Assembly: GCA_034678405.1 (NCBI GenBank)
Contig: JAXDBW010000028.1
Span: 1-10,380, forward strand
Direction: 5' to 3'
DNA: 10,380 nucleotides
Source of the DNA: JAXDBW01 sp034678405
GTDB lineage: Bacteria; Patescibacteriota; Patescibacteriia; UBA10025; JAHIVO01
The notes under the pieces were generated by a model. It was not told where the DNA came from. It did not search any database and was given only the letters and a program-made list of their open reading frames with translations. This document shows, piece after piece, positions 1-6,980 of this stretch (the first letter of the stretch is position 1; each line of letters starts with the position of its first letter). Both the position numbers and the translations under genes were made by a program.

Positions 1-1111
1 GTCGAAACGGTGATCGTAATCACCGCGGTCAGGGTCACTAGTGAGACAGCTTTTTCAGTGACGTGTCCGAGGGTCAAACCCAACGCCATGAGGATTAAAC
101 TAAATTCGGACACTTGGGCGGTGGTGACGCTGGCAAAGAAATTAGTCTTCTTACGATACCCAAGGATGCCCATGATCACCAGCATAATAAGCGGATTGCC
201 CACCAACACAAACGCTGACAAGATAAGAGCTGGTACTAATGCCTCCCCGAAGTTAGTGAGCACCAGTGAACTTCCAAGGATAATAAAGAATATGAGAATA
301 AAGAAGTCACGTAGTGGCCTGAGTTGGGATTCAATCTGAAACTGCTCTAATGATTTTGCGAGGGCAAGTCCGGCCAGAAACCCCCCAATTTCTACTGACA
401 ATCCAATGAAATCGCTTGCCACAAACGCACTAAGTCCAAGAGCCCAGGCCATACTCACCACAAAGATTAATTCCTGCGTGCGCGCTAGTCGAGTAAAAAG
501 CCATGGGAAAAAGCGCTGGGACAGCCAAAACACTAACCCAAACAGGAAAATGCTCTTGGTGACGGTACCGAGAAGTCCCCATATGTCGGGGCTGCCTGTT
601 TCAGGTTTGAATCCGGCAAGAAAAATAAGCAAGATAATAGCTACTAATCCTGAACAATCAAAAAGCCAACAACAATGCGCCCGTACAAACTTTGCATATC
701 TCGCTTCTGTGCCAATAATCGTACAACGACGATGGTACTCGAGAATGTCAGAGCAAATGAAATATATATTGCCGGGAGTACGTCAAACCCGAGCAGGAGC
801 ACTAAGCCAAACCCAGCCGCAGCGGTAAAAATTATTTGGCCAATACCCCCAAGTAATGACGCTTTGCCAACTGCGGCAAGATTATCAAAGCGCATCTCCA
901 AACCAACTAAAAATAGCAGTAACGTCACGCCCAGTGTTGCCATCACGTCAAAAAGTTCCTCGCTCTGTGGACCCAGCGCTCCAAAGGCCGCGATGACAAC
1001 GCCGGCGATGAGATACGCCACTACCGTTGGCTGTTTCAACAAACGGGCGATAATACCAAAAATAGCTGCTACAACAACGACGAGGGTAAGATCAAAAAAG
1101 GCTATAGACAT
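1..1111 (-). CDS. CPA2/Kef-type cation:proton antiporter, partial and frameshifted
   Basis: Integral membrane exchanger of the CPA2 (KefB/KefC-like) family, expected to move K+ or Na+ against H+ across the cytoplasmic membrane. The first 155 residues, from ATG at 1111, carry the family N-terminus (LKQPTVVAYLIAGVVIA, then LGVTLLLFLVGLEM) and the block FSSTIVVVRLLAQK...VGFLIVQD. The reading then hits TAG at 646-644. In the next frame, beginning at 647, the protein continues without a stop to the window edge (about 215 codons): LVAIILLIFLAGFKPE, GGFLAGLALAKSLEQFQIES, LRPLRDFF, GYRKKTNFFASVTTAQVSEF. Together these give about 370 residues of almost pure membrane domain, so this is one gene with one base missing. 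Any C-terminal TrkA-N (RCK) domain would lie outside the window, so the Kef versus Na+/H+ subtype is open. The gene starts 5 bases after its neighbour's stop, so it is probably cotranscribed with it. No clear Shine-Dalgarno sequence is present. Confidence 0.85.
644..650 (-). other. single-base frameshift in the antiporter gene
   Basis: On the coding strand the bases read CAG GAT TAG. Adding one T (CAG GAT TTA GTA) restores QDLVAIILLIF, the usual family sequence, and joins two long open frames. The missing base sits in a short T run. The site is not a slippery heptamer of the X XXY YYZ kind. A sequencing or assembly error and a true inactivating mutation cannot be told apart from this sequence alone. 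Confidence 0.85.
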
Positions 1112-1116
1112 GGAAC

Positions 1117-1386
1117 CTATTTTTTTGTTTCTTCTTGTTGATCTTTCTTAATAACCCGTAAAATGATCATGCTAATCACAACCACCACAATTGTTACCAG
1201 GATTGCATACAGAAATTTTACGACGAGGGAGTCTTTGTTGACGGGGAATAGCGAGTCGATCAATGTCCGGATCGCATCATTCCAGGCGAGGCCCGCCACG
1301 AAGCTAAAGGCAGCAATAACGTAACTGATGGTACGTTCACGAATTTCACGTGCGATTTTTTGTTCAATTTCTCGTTTGGAGGTCAT
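1117..1386 (-). CDS. small two-TM membrane protein, DUF5654-like
   Basis: An 89-residue protein of unknown function. A charged N-terminal helix (residues 1-18, rich in Lys, Arg and Glu) leads into a first hydrophobic segment at about 19-42 containing FVAGLAWNDAI, which I recognise from memory as the hallmark of the DUF5654 family. A second membrane segment lies at about 57-79, and the C-terminus is strongly charged (VIKKDQQEETKK). The ATG at 1386 overlaps the TGA of the upstream gene as ATGA, implying translational coupling, and the stop lies 5 bases before the antiporter start. No Shine-Dalgarno sequence is visible. The context suggests a membrane accessory protein expressed together with the antiporter, but nothing in the sequence assigns a job. 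The family call is moderately sure; that it is a real gene is nearly certain given the overlap and composition. Confidence 0.75.
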   Translation of the reverse strand: MTSKREIEQKIAREIRERTISYVIAAFSFVAGLAWNDAIRTLIDSLFPVNKDSLVVKFLYAILVTIVVVVISMIILRVIKKDQQEETKK

Positions 1387-1814
1387 AGGCGGAGAAAGAG
1401 ACTGGCGAATAATGCCCAGTATACAACAAATGAGGTCAGCACGACGGTGTTCAGTCTGATATATCGGTGGAGATTAAGATTATGAAAACGACGAGCTATG
1501 GCGTTCACTAAGAAGACGATGGTTATACCAACTGTGTACGCCGACATGACAATCGCTAAGGCAAATGCGATCATTTCGGGTAGCCGTCCTCCGCTGCCAA
1601 ACAGCCCAGACGTATAATACGGATCAGACCATTTGTCGAGAATCTCGACTACCAATTGAACTTCAAAATACAGCAACCCCCAAAGTACAACCATAAGGAA
1701 GAGGTGCTGGAGTATCTCCCGGACAGTTAAAAAATTTTCCCCATCATCTTGACCGATGGGTTCTATCGGCTTTTCTGTAACTGCCTTTTTCTTCTTTGTC
1801 ATGGTCCGATCCAT
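1383..1814 (-). CDS. hypothetical three-TM membrane protein
   Basis: A protein of 143 residues, or 139 if it starts at the second ATG at 1802 (MTKKKK). I do not recognise the family with confidence; the layout recalls the DUF5671-type small membrane proteins of Patescibacteria, but that is a guess. A Lys-rich cytoplasmic-looking N-terminus (residues 1-30) is followed by hydrophobic segments at about 33-56, 79-105 and 120-141, with a Gly/Ser-containing loop between the first two (YYTSGLFGSGGRLPE) and a basic loop (ARRFHNLNLHRYIRL) before the third. It is the first gene after a good promoter at 1822-1850. The predicted transcription start falls at about 1814-1816, so the ATG at 1814 would give a leaderless message and the ATG at 1802 a leader of about 12 bases. 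Neither start has a convincing Shine-Dalgarno sequence. Its end overlaps the next gene as ATGA. Confidence 0.75.
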   Translation of the reverse strand: MDRTMTKKKKAVTEKPIEPIGQDDGENFLTVREILQHLFLMVVLWGLLYFEVQLVVEILDKWSDPYYTSGLFGSGGRLPEMIAFALAIVMSAYTVGITIVFLVNAIARRFHNLNLHRYIRLNTVVLTSFVVYWALFASLFLRL

Positions 1815-1885
1815 GAGTTCAAGTATACCATTTTTTCTGTGATATGTAAAAAGCCACCCAAAGACCAGACACTCTGATGTATTGC
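1815..1885 (-). other. secA-to-membrane-operon intergenic gap
   Basis: A 71-base gap between the secA stop and the next start. Beyond the promoter it holds only a 4-bp CAGA/TCTG hairpin just after secA, too weak for an intrinsic terminator. The T run on the coding strand near 1850 is not preceded by a stem. secA transcripts may therefore read through into the membrane-protein genes. Confidence 0.5.
1822..1850 (-). promoter_or_regulatory. sigma70-type promoter with extended -10
   Basis: Read on the minus strand: -35 TTTACA (1850-1845, five of six matches to TTGACA), a 17-base spacer, and -10 TATACT (1827-1822, five of six matches to TATAAT) preceded by TGG, which makes an extended -10. Transcription should begin around 1816-1814, on or next to the first ATG of the following gene. 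It lies in the 71-base gap after secA, so the three membrane-protein genes can be transcribed independently of secA. Confidence 0.7.
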
Positions 1886-4648
1886 TTATTTACCGTGACA
1901 CTGTTTATATTTTTTGCCGCTGCCACAGGGACACGGATCGTTACGACCTACTTTCTTCCCTTCGGGGGTGCGGAGATTGCCGGCCACCGTTTGTTTCGTA
2001 TCACCCACCTTTTGCTGAGTAGGCGCAGCTGACTGTGCTTGCTCCTGACCCAAGGTCGAATCCTGATACGGTACGGGCTGCTGATCTGCCGTTTTCGCTG
2101 GCGCGGAGAGTTGCTGTTTGGCCGATGTCATGGGACTTTGGCTTACGTGGTTCGCGGTACCGACCTTATAAATGGTATATACAACATTCTTTTGAATATT
2201 GTTTACTAACTCATTAAACAGATTGTAGGCTTCTTTTTTGTACTCAATGAGTGGGTCTTGCTGGCCATACCCGCGCAGGCCGATACCCTGACGTAAATTC
2301 GCCATGATGTCGAGGTGTTCGATCCAGAGACTATCGATCGCACGGAGGTACACGGCCCGCTCGACCAGTCGCATACGCACTGGACCGCCGACTCGTTGTT
2401 CTACGGCATCATATGCTCCGTCAGCAACTTTCATGAGATACTGTATCAGAGCAGTGCGGGCTGCCGCGTCCTGCTCTCGATCGCCGGCTTTTTCACGGAT
2501 ATCCTCGAGCCGAACTCGCTGCGAGAGGTCCACAGGAAACATGGTGTCAGCCACTTCATATATCTCATCCAAATTCCAGGTGCGTTCGTCCTCAGCTGAA
2601 GTGTGAAATGAGACAACTTGTTCAATTTCCCCCTCGATAAGTTCAAATATTTTATCCTTTATACTCGGCTGCTCACCTTCCTGTGGTTCGTCCGGGATAT
2701 CAATGATGGCGCGGCGACGCTGGTAAATCACCTCTCGATGTTTATTAATAACATCATCATACTCAACCAAATGTTTACGAATATCAAAGTTATGACCCTC
2801 TACTTTTTTCTGAGCTGCTTCTAGTGACCGGGAAATCATCTTGTTCTCTATAGGCATATCATCCGGAATGCCGAGTCGGTCCATCATGCCCTTAACCCGA
2901 TCCGATCCAAAAATACGCATCAGGTCATCCTCCATGGAGACGAAAAATTGTGATGAACCAGGGTCACCCTGCCGTCCGGACCGGCCGCGGAGCTGATTAT
3001 CAATCCGCCGTGATTCATGCCGCTCGGTGCCAATCACGTGAAGACCGCCTAAACTCTTCACTCGCACGCGATCCTCATTACTCCCCGCAGCTCCTCCGAG
3101 AATAATGTCAACACCACGACCGGCCATGTTTGTCGCCACGGTAACCGCACCGACCGCACCGGCATCAGCCAAAACCATTGCTTCCTTCTCATGATTCTTC
3201 GCGTTGAGCAGTTTAAACGGTATGCCTTCACGTTCTAGCAAGTGACTGACGACCTCGTTTTTTTCAATAGAAATGGTACCGATCAGTATTGGCTGTCCCA
3301 ATTCATGTCGCACCTTCACTTCACGAATTAGTGCTTGATATTTGCCTTGGATAGTTTTGTAAATGCTGTCAGTCTTATCATCTCGAATGACCGGTTTGTT
3401 GGTAGGAATTTCCACCACATCGAGATTATAAATTTTATGGAATTCCTCTGCCTCAGTTGCCGCGGTACCCGTCATGCCAGACAATTTTTCATACATCCGG
3501 AAGAAATTCTGGAAGGTAATAGTTGCCAGCGTGCGGCTTTCTTTCTTGATTTCCACGTTTTCCTTGGCTTCTATCGCTTGATGGAGCCCCTCAGAAAAAC
3601 GCCGACCAAACATCAACCGTCCAGTGAACTCATCGACGATGACAACCTCGCCCTCTTTGACGACATATTCTTTGTCTCGATGGTAGAGCGCCTTGGCCCG
3701 GAGCGCCTGCTCTATGTGGTGAACCGTCTCGATTCCTTCTGCCTCATATATATTTTCAATGCCGAGCATTTTTTCCATTTTTCCAATGCCCACATCGGTG
3801 AGGGTAGCAGCTCGCATTTTCTCATCAATATTATAATCAGTCCCCTCTTCGAGTGTCCCGACGAGTTTGGCAAATCTATAGTATTGGTCAGTCGATTCTT
3901 CTGACGGCGCCGAAATAATAAGTGGGGTTCGCGCTTCGTCTATTAAGATACTGTCCACCTCATCGACAATAGCAAAATTAAGGTCCCGCTGTACCATGTC
4001 CTCTAGCCGCGCCACCATATTGTCGCGCAGATAATCAAATCCAAATTCATTATTTGTTCCGTACGTGATATCGGCAGCATACGCTTCCTTACGACTCACC
4101 GGCTTGAGATGTTCGAGCCGCTGGTCGACAACGTCATCGGCACTGTACTCAGGGTCATACACAAATGCTTGCTCATGCGCAATACACCCAACCTGAATGC
4201 CCAAAGCGTGCATGGCAGCTCCATACCATCCAGCATCACGACGTGCTAGATAATCATTGACCGTGACGACATGAACCCCTTTCCCTGCTAACGCGTTTAC
4301 ATAGGCAGCGATGACCGCAGAGAGTGTCTTACCCTCACCGGTTTTCTGTTCGGCAATTTCCCCACGGTGCAGCGTCACCGCTGACATAATCTGAACATCA
4401 TACGCCCGCTGTGTGACTGCTCGGCGAATTGATTCTCTGGCTACCGCACATGCCTCAACGAGCACATCCTCGAGGCTGCTACCTTCTTCGTTCAAGTGCT
4501 CTTTCATTGTACCTGTTCGACGCTGCAAATCAGCATCAGAGAGTTTCTGAATTTCTTGTTCTAAAGCATTGACCTGCGTCACGATTGGCTGCAGGCCGCT
4601 AATTACCTTTTTATTAGGGTCGCCAAAAAGCGAGGATAATACTGACAT
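1886..4648 (-). CDS. secA: preprotein translocase ATPase SecA
   Basis: Cytoplasmic/peripheral membrane motor that uses ATP hydrolysis to push unfolded preproteins through SecYEG. It is 920 residues, full length. Visible in order: Walker A GEGKT at 104-108; the NBD1 sequences YAADITYGTNNEFGFDYLRDNM at about 190-211 and VDEVDSILIDEARTPLIIS at about 228-246; the preprotein cross-linking region; VIVDEFTGRLM at about 337-346; EKLSGMTGTAATEAEEF at about 387-403; NBD2 with TNMAGRGVDIILGG at about 507-519 and RIDNQLRGRSGRQGDPGSS at about 548-566; the scaffold and wing domains; a Gln/Ala/Pro/Thr-rich linker at about 831-895; and a C-terminal SEC-C zinc site (Cys906, Cys908, Cys917, His918). Oddities are an extra segment at about 160-187 rich in Asp and Glu, and GRGVDI where GRGTDI is usual. 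It starts at ATG 4648, 53 bases after murB, with its own promoter candidates and no Shine-Dalgarno sequence. Confidence 0.98.
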   Translation of the reverse strand: MSVLSSLFGDPNKKVISGLQPIVTQVNALEQEIQKLSDADLQRRTGTMKEHLNEEGSSLEDVLVEACAVARESIRRAVTQRAYDVQIMSAVTLHRGEIAEQKTGEGKTLSAVIAAYVNALAGKGVHVVTVNDYLARRDAGWYGAAMHALGIQVGCIAHEQAFVYDPEYSADDVVDQRLEHLKPVSRKEAYAADITYGTNNEFGFDYLRDNMVARLEDMVQRDLNFAIVDEVDSILIDEARTPLIISAPSEESTDQYYRFAKLVGTLEEGTDYNIDEKMRAATLTDVGIGKMEKMLGIENIYEAEGIETVHHIEQALRAKALYHRDKEYVVKEGEVVIVDEFTGRLMFGRRFSEGLHQAIEAKENVEIKKESRTLATITFQNFFRMYEKLSGMTGTAATEAEEFHKIYNLDVVEIPTNKPVIRDDKTDSIYKTIQGKYQALIREVKVRHELGQPILIGTISIEKNEVVSHLLEREGIPFKLLNAKNHEKEAMVLADAGAVGAVTVATNMAGRGVDIILGGAAGSNEDRVRVKSLGGLHVIGTERHESRRIDNQLRGRSGRQGDPGSSQFFVSMEDDLMRIFGSDRVKGMMDRLGIPDDMPIENKMISRSLEAAQKKVEGHNFDIRKHLVEYDDVINKHREVIYQRRRAIIDIPDEPQEGEQPSIKDKIFELIEGEIEQVVSFHTSAEDERTWNLDEIYEVADTMFPVDLSQRVRLEDIREKAGDREQDAAARTALIQYLMKVADGAYDAVEQRVGGPVRMRLVERAVYLRAIDSLWIEHLDIMANLRQGIGLRGYGQQDPLIEYKKEAYNLFNELVNNIQKNVVYTIYKVGTANHVSQSPMTSAKQQLSAPAKTADQQPVPYQDSTLGQEQAQSAAPTQQKVGDTKQTVAGNLRTPEGKKVGRNDPCPCGSGKKYKQCHGK

Positions 4649-4659
4649 ACTGAAAATTT

Positions 4660-4698
4660 ATTATACTCTAGTATACTGTACTGAGCGCCTCATCGCAA
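4660..4698 (-). promoter_or_regulatory. secA promoter region, two candidate -10 boxes
   Basis: On the minus strand there is TTGCGA (4698-4693, four of six matches to TTGACA), a 17-base spacer, and TATACT (4675-4670), which would start a transcript about 14 bases before the secA ATG. A perfect TATAAT follows at 4665-4660, but I see no good -35 for it; it would start a transcript only about 4-5 bases before the ATG. The -35 candidate lies just beyond the end of murB. The whole gap is A/T-rich compared with the flanking genes, which supports a promoter role. Confidence 0.55.
4662..4675. repeat. short inverted repeat over the secA -10 boxes
   Basis: A perfect 6-base inverted repeat with a 2-base centre: TATACT-CT-AGTATA on the plus strand. 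The right arm is also part of an 8-base palindrome AGTATACT at 4670-4677. It covers one candidate -10 box and overlaps the other. It could be a small operator, or simply the chance result of two similar -10 hexamers close together. Confidence 0.4.
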
Positions 4699-4701
4699 GC
4701 A

Positions 4702-5607
4702 CTAATCGAAGCCAACATACCGTATTTCTTCTTGGAGTTGCACACCGAGATTGTCTCTCACTTGCTGTTTAATATAGCTAATTAAGATCACCACATCCTC
4801 GGCTCGTGCATTCCCGACATTAACAATGAAGTTTGTGTGCTCATCTGAGACGCGGGCACCGCCAATTTGCTTACCGCGGAGGCCCACCTCATCAATCAGC
4901 TGCCATGATTTCTTACCCGGTGGATTTTTGAAGATAGAACCAGCGCATGGCAGATGAATCGGTTGGTGAGATCGCTTATCGAGAAATGTCTTAACTTTTT
5001 CTTGAATTTCCTTTTGTGAAGCGGTCTCGAGCTGGAATAGCGCGCCCAGTACAATTTCGGAATTTGAGTATTTAAACCGGCTAGAGCGATATTTGAAATC
5101 ACATTCTGCTCGAGGAATATCATGAACTTGGTTTTCACCATCGAGCATGGTCACTGAAATAATCCGTTCATTAATCCATTCCCCTTCACGTGGCGTGCCG
5201 ACATTGCCAGCTACTCCGCCACCGATCGTCCCGGGTATACCCATGAGGAACTCAAGGCCAGTGAGGCTATGCGATATAGCGTCGCGGATAAGTTTCTGCA
5301 GCTTAACTCCAGATTCTGCATATACTCTTGTCTCATCGTAGGTAATAGTATTATTATCTTGTTTAATCACCAGCCCAGTAATACCTTTGTCAGCGATCAG
5401 GATATTACTTCCATTTCCGAGGATGAAATACGGGATGCCGAGGGTCCGGGCGGTGATGATCGCTTTGATGAACTCATCATTCTTTTTCGCACTATAAAAA
5501 AACTCGGCTGGTCCACCAATTTTAAAACTGGTAAATGGAGCGAGCACTACATCGCGTTCAATAGTTGGGAGGGCTTTGGTTAATTTTTTTTGGATATCGG
5601 GAGTCAT
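4702..5607 (-). CDS. murB: UDP-N-acetylenolpyruvoylglucosamine reductase
   Basis: FAD- and NADPH-dependent cytoplasmic enzyme that reduces UDP-GlcNAc-enolpyruvate to UDP-MurNAc, the second committed step of peptidoglycan synthesis. It is 301 residues from the ATG at 5607. FAD-domain motifs are TSFKIGGPAEFF (26-37), ILGNGSNILIAD (62-73) and EFLMGIPGTIGGGVAGNVG (119-137). The substrate domain has YRSSRFKY with Arg174, the proton-donor serine in CAGSIFKNP (Ser224), and the C-terminal QEEIRYVG with Glu294. The short length fits the compact type II class. The frame could also open with TTG at 5619, but ATG 5607 is preferred because it forms an ATGA overlap with the murC stop. Neither start has a Shine-Dalgarno sequence, so translation probably depends on coupling. 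The segment GTPREGEWINER after the GNVG motif differs from the GAYG seen in many homologues. It is the last gene of the cell-wall run before the secA promoter region. Confidence 0.96.
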   Translation of the reverse strand: MTPDIQKKLTKALPTIERDVVLAPFTSFKIGGPAEFFYSAKKNDEFIKAIITARTLGIPYFILGNGSNILIADKGITGLVIKQDNNTITYDETRVYAESGVKLQKLIRDAISHSLTGLEFLMGIPGTIGGGVAGNVGTPREGEWINERIISVTMLDGENQVHDIPRAECDFKYRSSRFKYSNSEIVLGALFQLETASQKEIQEKVKTFLDKRSHQPIHLPCAGSIFKNPPGKKSWQLIDEVGLRGKQIGGARVSDEHTNFIVNVGNARAEDVVILISYIKQQVRDNLGVQLQEEIRYVGFD

Positions 5608-6980
5608 ACTGATGAACAAAGTTTTTTGAGGAGCTGATCAGCGACCTGGGTTATTGTTCCGGCGCCCATGGTGATGACAACATCACCGGGCTGTATCTCT
5701 TTCACGGCCGCTGACGCGATCCGCGACTGCTGCCCAATGTATCTGACGGGAACCTGCTGCTGTTGTACTGCCTCCGCTAGCCGCTTGCCCCCGAACCGTT
5801 CACGCGTTTCTCGGCCAGCCACGAGGTATATGTCTGTCAGTATCAGTAAGTCACAATCAGCGAATGCACTGGCAAAATCCTCAAATAATGACTTTGTTCG
5901 ATGCGTACTGTGCGGCTGGAATATACAGACCACTCGACGGCCAGGAAACTGCTCTCTAGTAGTACGGAGCGTAGCGCGGATTTCTGTCGGATGATGAGCA
6001 TAATCATCTATGATGGTAATGCTACGACACTCACCTTTTATTTCAAACCGGCGCCAACTTCCTTGAAATGCGAGCAATCCTCTCTGCACCGACTCAAGTG
6101 GAATACCAAAATTCATTGCTAGCAGAGCCGCGGCTAGTGCATTGAGGGCGTTGTGTTCGCCCGGAACGCGTATGGCAAGTTCGAATCGTTCTAGTCCTCG
6201 CACGCCAATCCGGGTTAATTCCCCATGCTGAGTGATAGTAGCGATATAATAGTCACCCGTATGCCGACCAAAGGTGATAATCCGAGATGTGCTTTTCTTC
6301 AGGACGGCCATGACGCGCTCGCTTTCAGCGTTCGCGATGATAACACCCTGGGGCAATACCTGTCGGACAAGTTTGGCAAATGCTTTGACCATGGCTGATT
6401 CATCGCCATAGTAGTCGAGATGATCGGGTTCAATGTTATTGAGAATGAGGCCAGCAGGTCGATAGGCATGAAAAGCGGCGTGGAATTCATCCCCCTCGAC
6501 GATAAAATATTTTCCCATACCGACATGGACATTGCTGCCAATATTTTTCACTTGAGTACCGACAACGACCATCGGATCTTCATCAGCCGCGAGAAATATT
6601 GAGGCGAGCATACCGGTCGTGGTGCTCTTGCCGTGTGTACCGGATACGACGAGTTGGCTGTACGAGTCCATGAAGGCTCCGAGAAACTCTGGATAGCTCA
6701 AGACTAAGACTCCGAGTGCTCGCGCCTTTTTCAGTTCTGGATGCGTATCGTTGACCGCATTTGAATACACAACAAGGGTGACACCGGTCGGAAGATGGCT
6801 CGCTCGAGGCGCTCCAGTATGGACGGTCATCCCTTCGTGCGTGAGATCCTCAGTAATGCTACTCTCCTGAACGTCTGAGCCAGAAACGTCCGAACCGAGG
6901 GTATGGAGAAGCCGCGCTACAGCTGATACGCCGATACCGCCGATTCCGATACAGTAGACGCGTTGCAGCTGTAGATTCAT
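5604..6980 (-). CDS. murC: UDP-N-acetylmuramate--L-alanine ligase
   Basis: Cytoplasmic ATP-dependent ligase that adds L-Ala to UDP-MurNAc, the first amino acid of the stem peptide. Its 458 residues match the family length. The N-terminal Rossmann-like domain has CIGIGGIGVSAVARLL (10-25) and GSDVQES (34-40). The central ATPase domain has the P-loop VSGTHGKSTTTG (112-123), the EGDEFHAAF segment (162-170, where most homologues read EADES) and NNIEPDHLDYY (181-191). GEHNALNALAA (274-284) and FQGSWRRFE (305-313) precede the C-terminal domain, which has DDYAHHPTEI (325-334), FQPHSTHRT (354-362; FQPHRYSRT is common) and TMGAGTI (437-443). The H-rich DDYAHHPTEI motif separates MurC from MurD, MurE and MurF. 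The ATG at 6980 overlaps the murG TGA as ATGA. A GAAGG stretch touches the start codon directly and is too close to act as a normal Shine-Dalgarno. Confidence 0.97.
   Translation of the reverse strand: MNLQLQRVYCIGIGGIGVSAVARLLHTLGSDVSGSDVQESSITEDLTHEGMTVHTGAPRASHLPTGVTLVVYSNAVNDTHPELKKARALGVLVLSYPEFLGAFMDSYSQLVVSGTHGKSTTTGMLASIFLAADEDPMVVVGTQVKNIGSNVHVGMGKYFIVEGDEFHAAFHAYRPAGLILNNIEPDHLDYYGDESAMVKAFAKLVRQVLPQGVIIANAESERVMAVLKKSTSRIITFGRHTGDYYIATITQHGELTRIGVRGLERFELAIRVPGEHNALNALAAALLAMNFGIPLESVQRGLLAFQGSWRRFEIKGECRSITIIDDYAHHPTEIRATLRTTREQFPGRRVVCIFQPHSTHRTKSLFEDFASAFADCDLLILTDIYLVAGRETRERFGGKRLAEAVQQQQVPVRYIGQQSRIASAAVKEIQPGDVVITMGAGTITQVADQLLKKLCSSV

Noticed and set aside
640..652. Programmed ribosomal frameshift in the antiporter gene
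   Set aside because: No slippery heptamer and no obvious downstream hairpin were seen, and this gene family is not known to use frameshifting. A plain one-base deletion explains it better.
406..828. 140-codon plus-strand open frame over the frameshift site
   Set aside because: The minus strand here encodes conserved antiporter sequence in both frames on either side of the break, so the plus-strand frame is a shadow.
675..1151. 158-codon plus-strand open frame opposite the antiporter
   Set aside because: It is the mirror of a hydrophobic-protein gene; its composition (Ser, Thr, Pro, Lys rich) is what the complement of membrane-protein codons gives.
1850..1885. Intrinsic terminator after secA
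   Set aside because: Only a 4-bp stem (CAGA/TCTG) is present and it is not followed directly by a T run; the later TTTTT belongs to the -35 region of the next promoter.
3335..3904. 189-codon open frame on the plus strand, antisense to secA
   Set aside because: It lies wholly opposite the well-conserved preprotein-binding/NBD region of secA, has no promoter or ribosome binding site, and its translation resembles no protein family. Long antisense frames are expected by codon bias.
4676..4701. Terminator after murB
   Set aside because: The GAG/CTC stem of 3 bp around 4683-4691 is too short and lacks a U tract, so read-through into secA remains possible.
5608..5619. TTG at 5619 as the murB start
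   Set aside because: It would add only four residues not conserved in the family, while ATG 5607 gives the same ATGA junction seen at three other gene pairs here.
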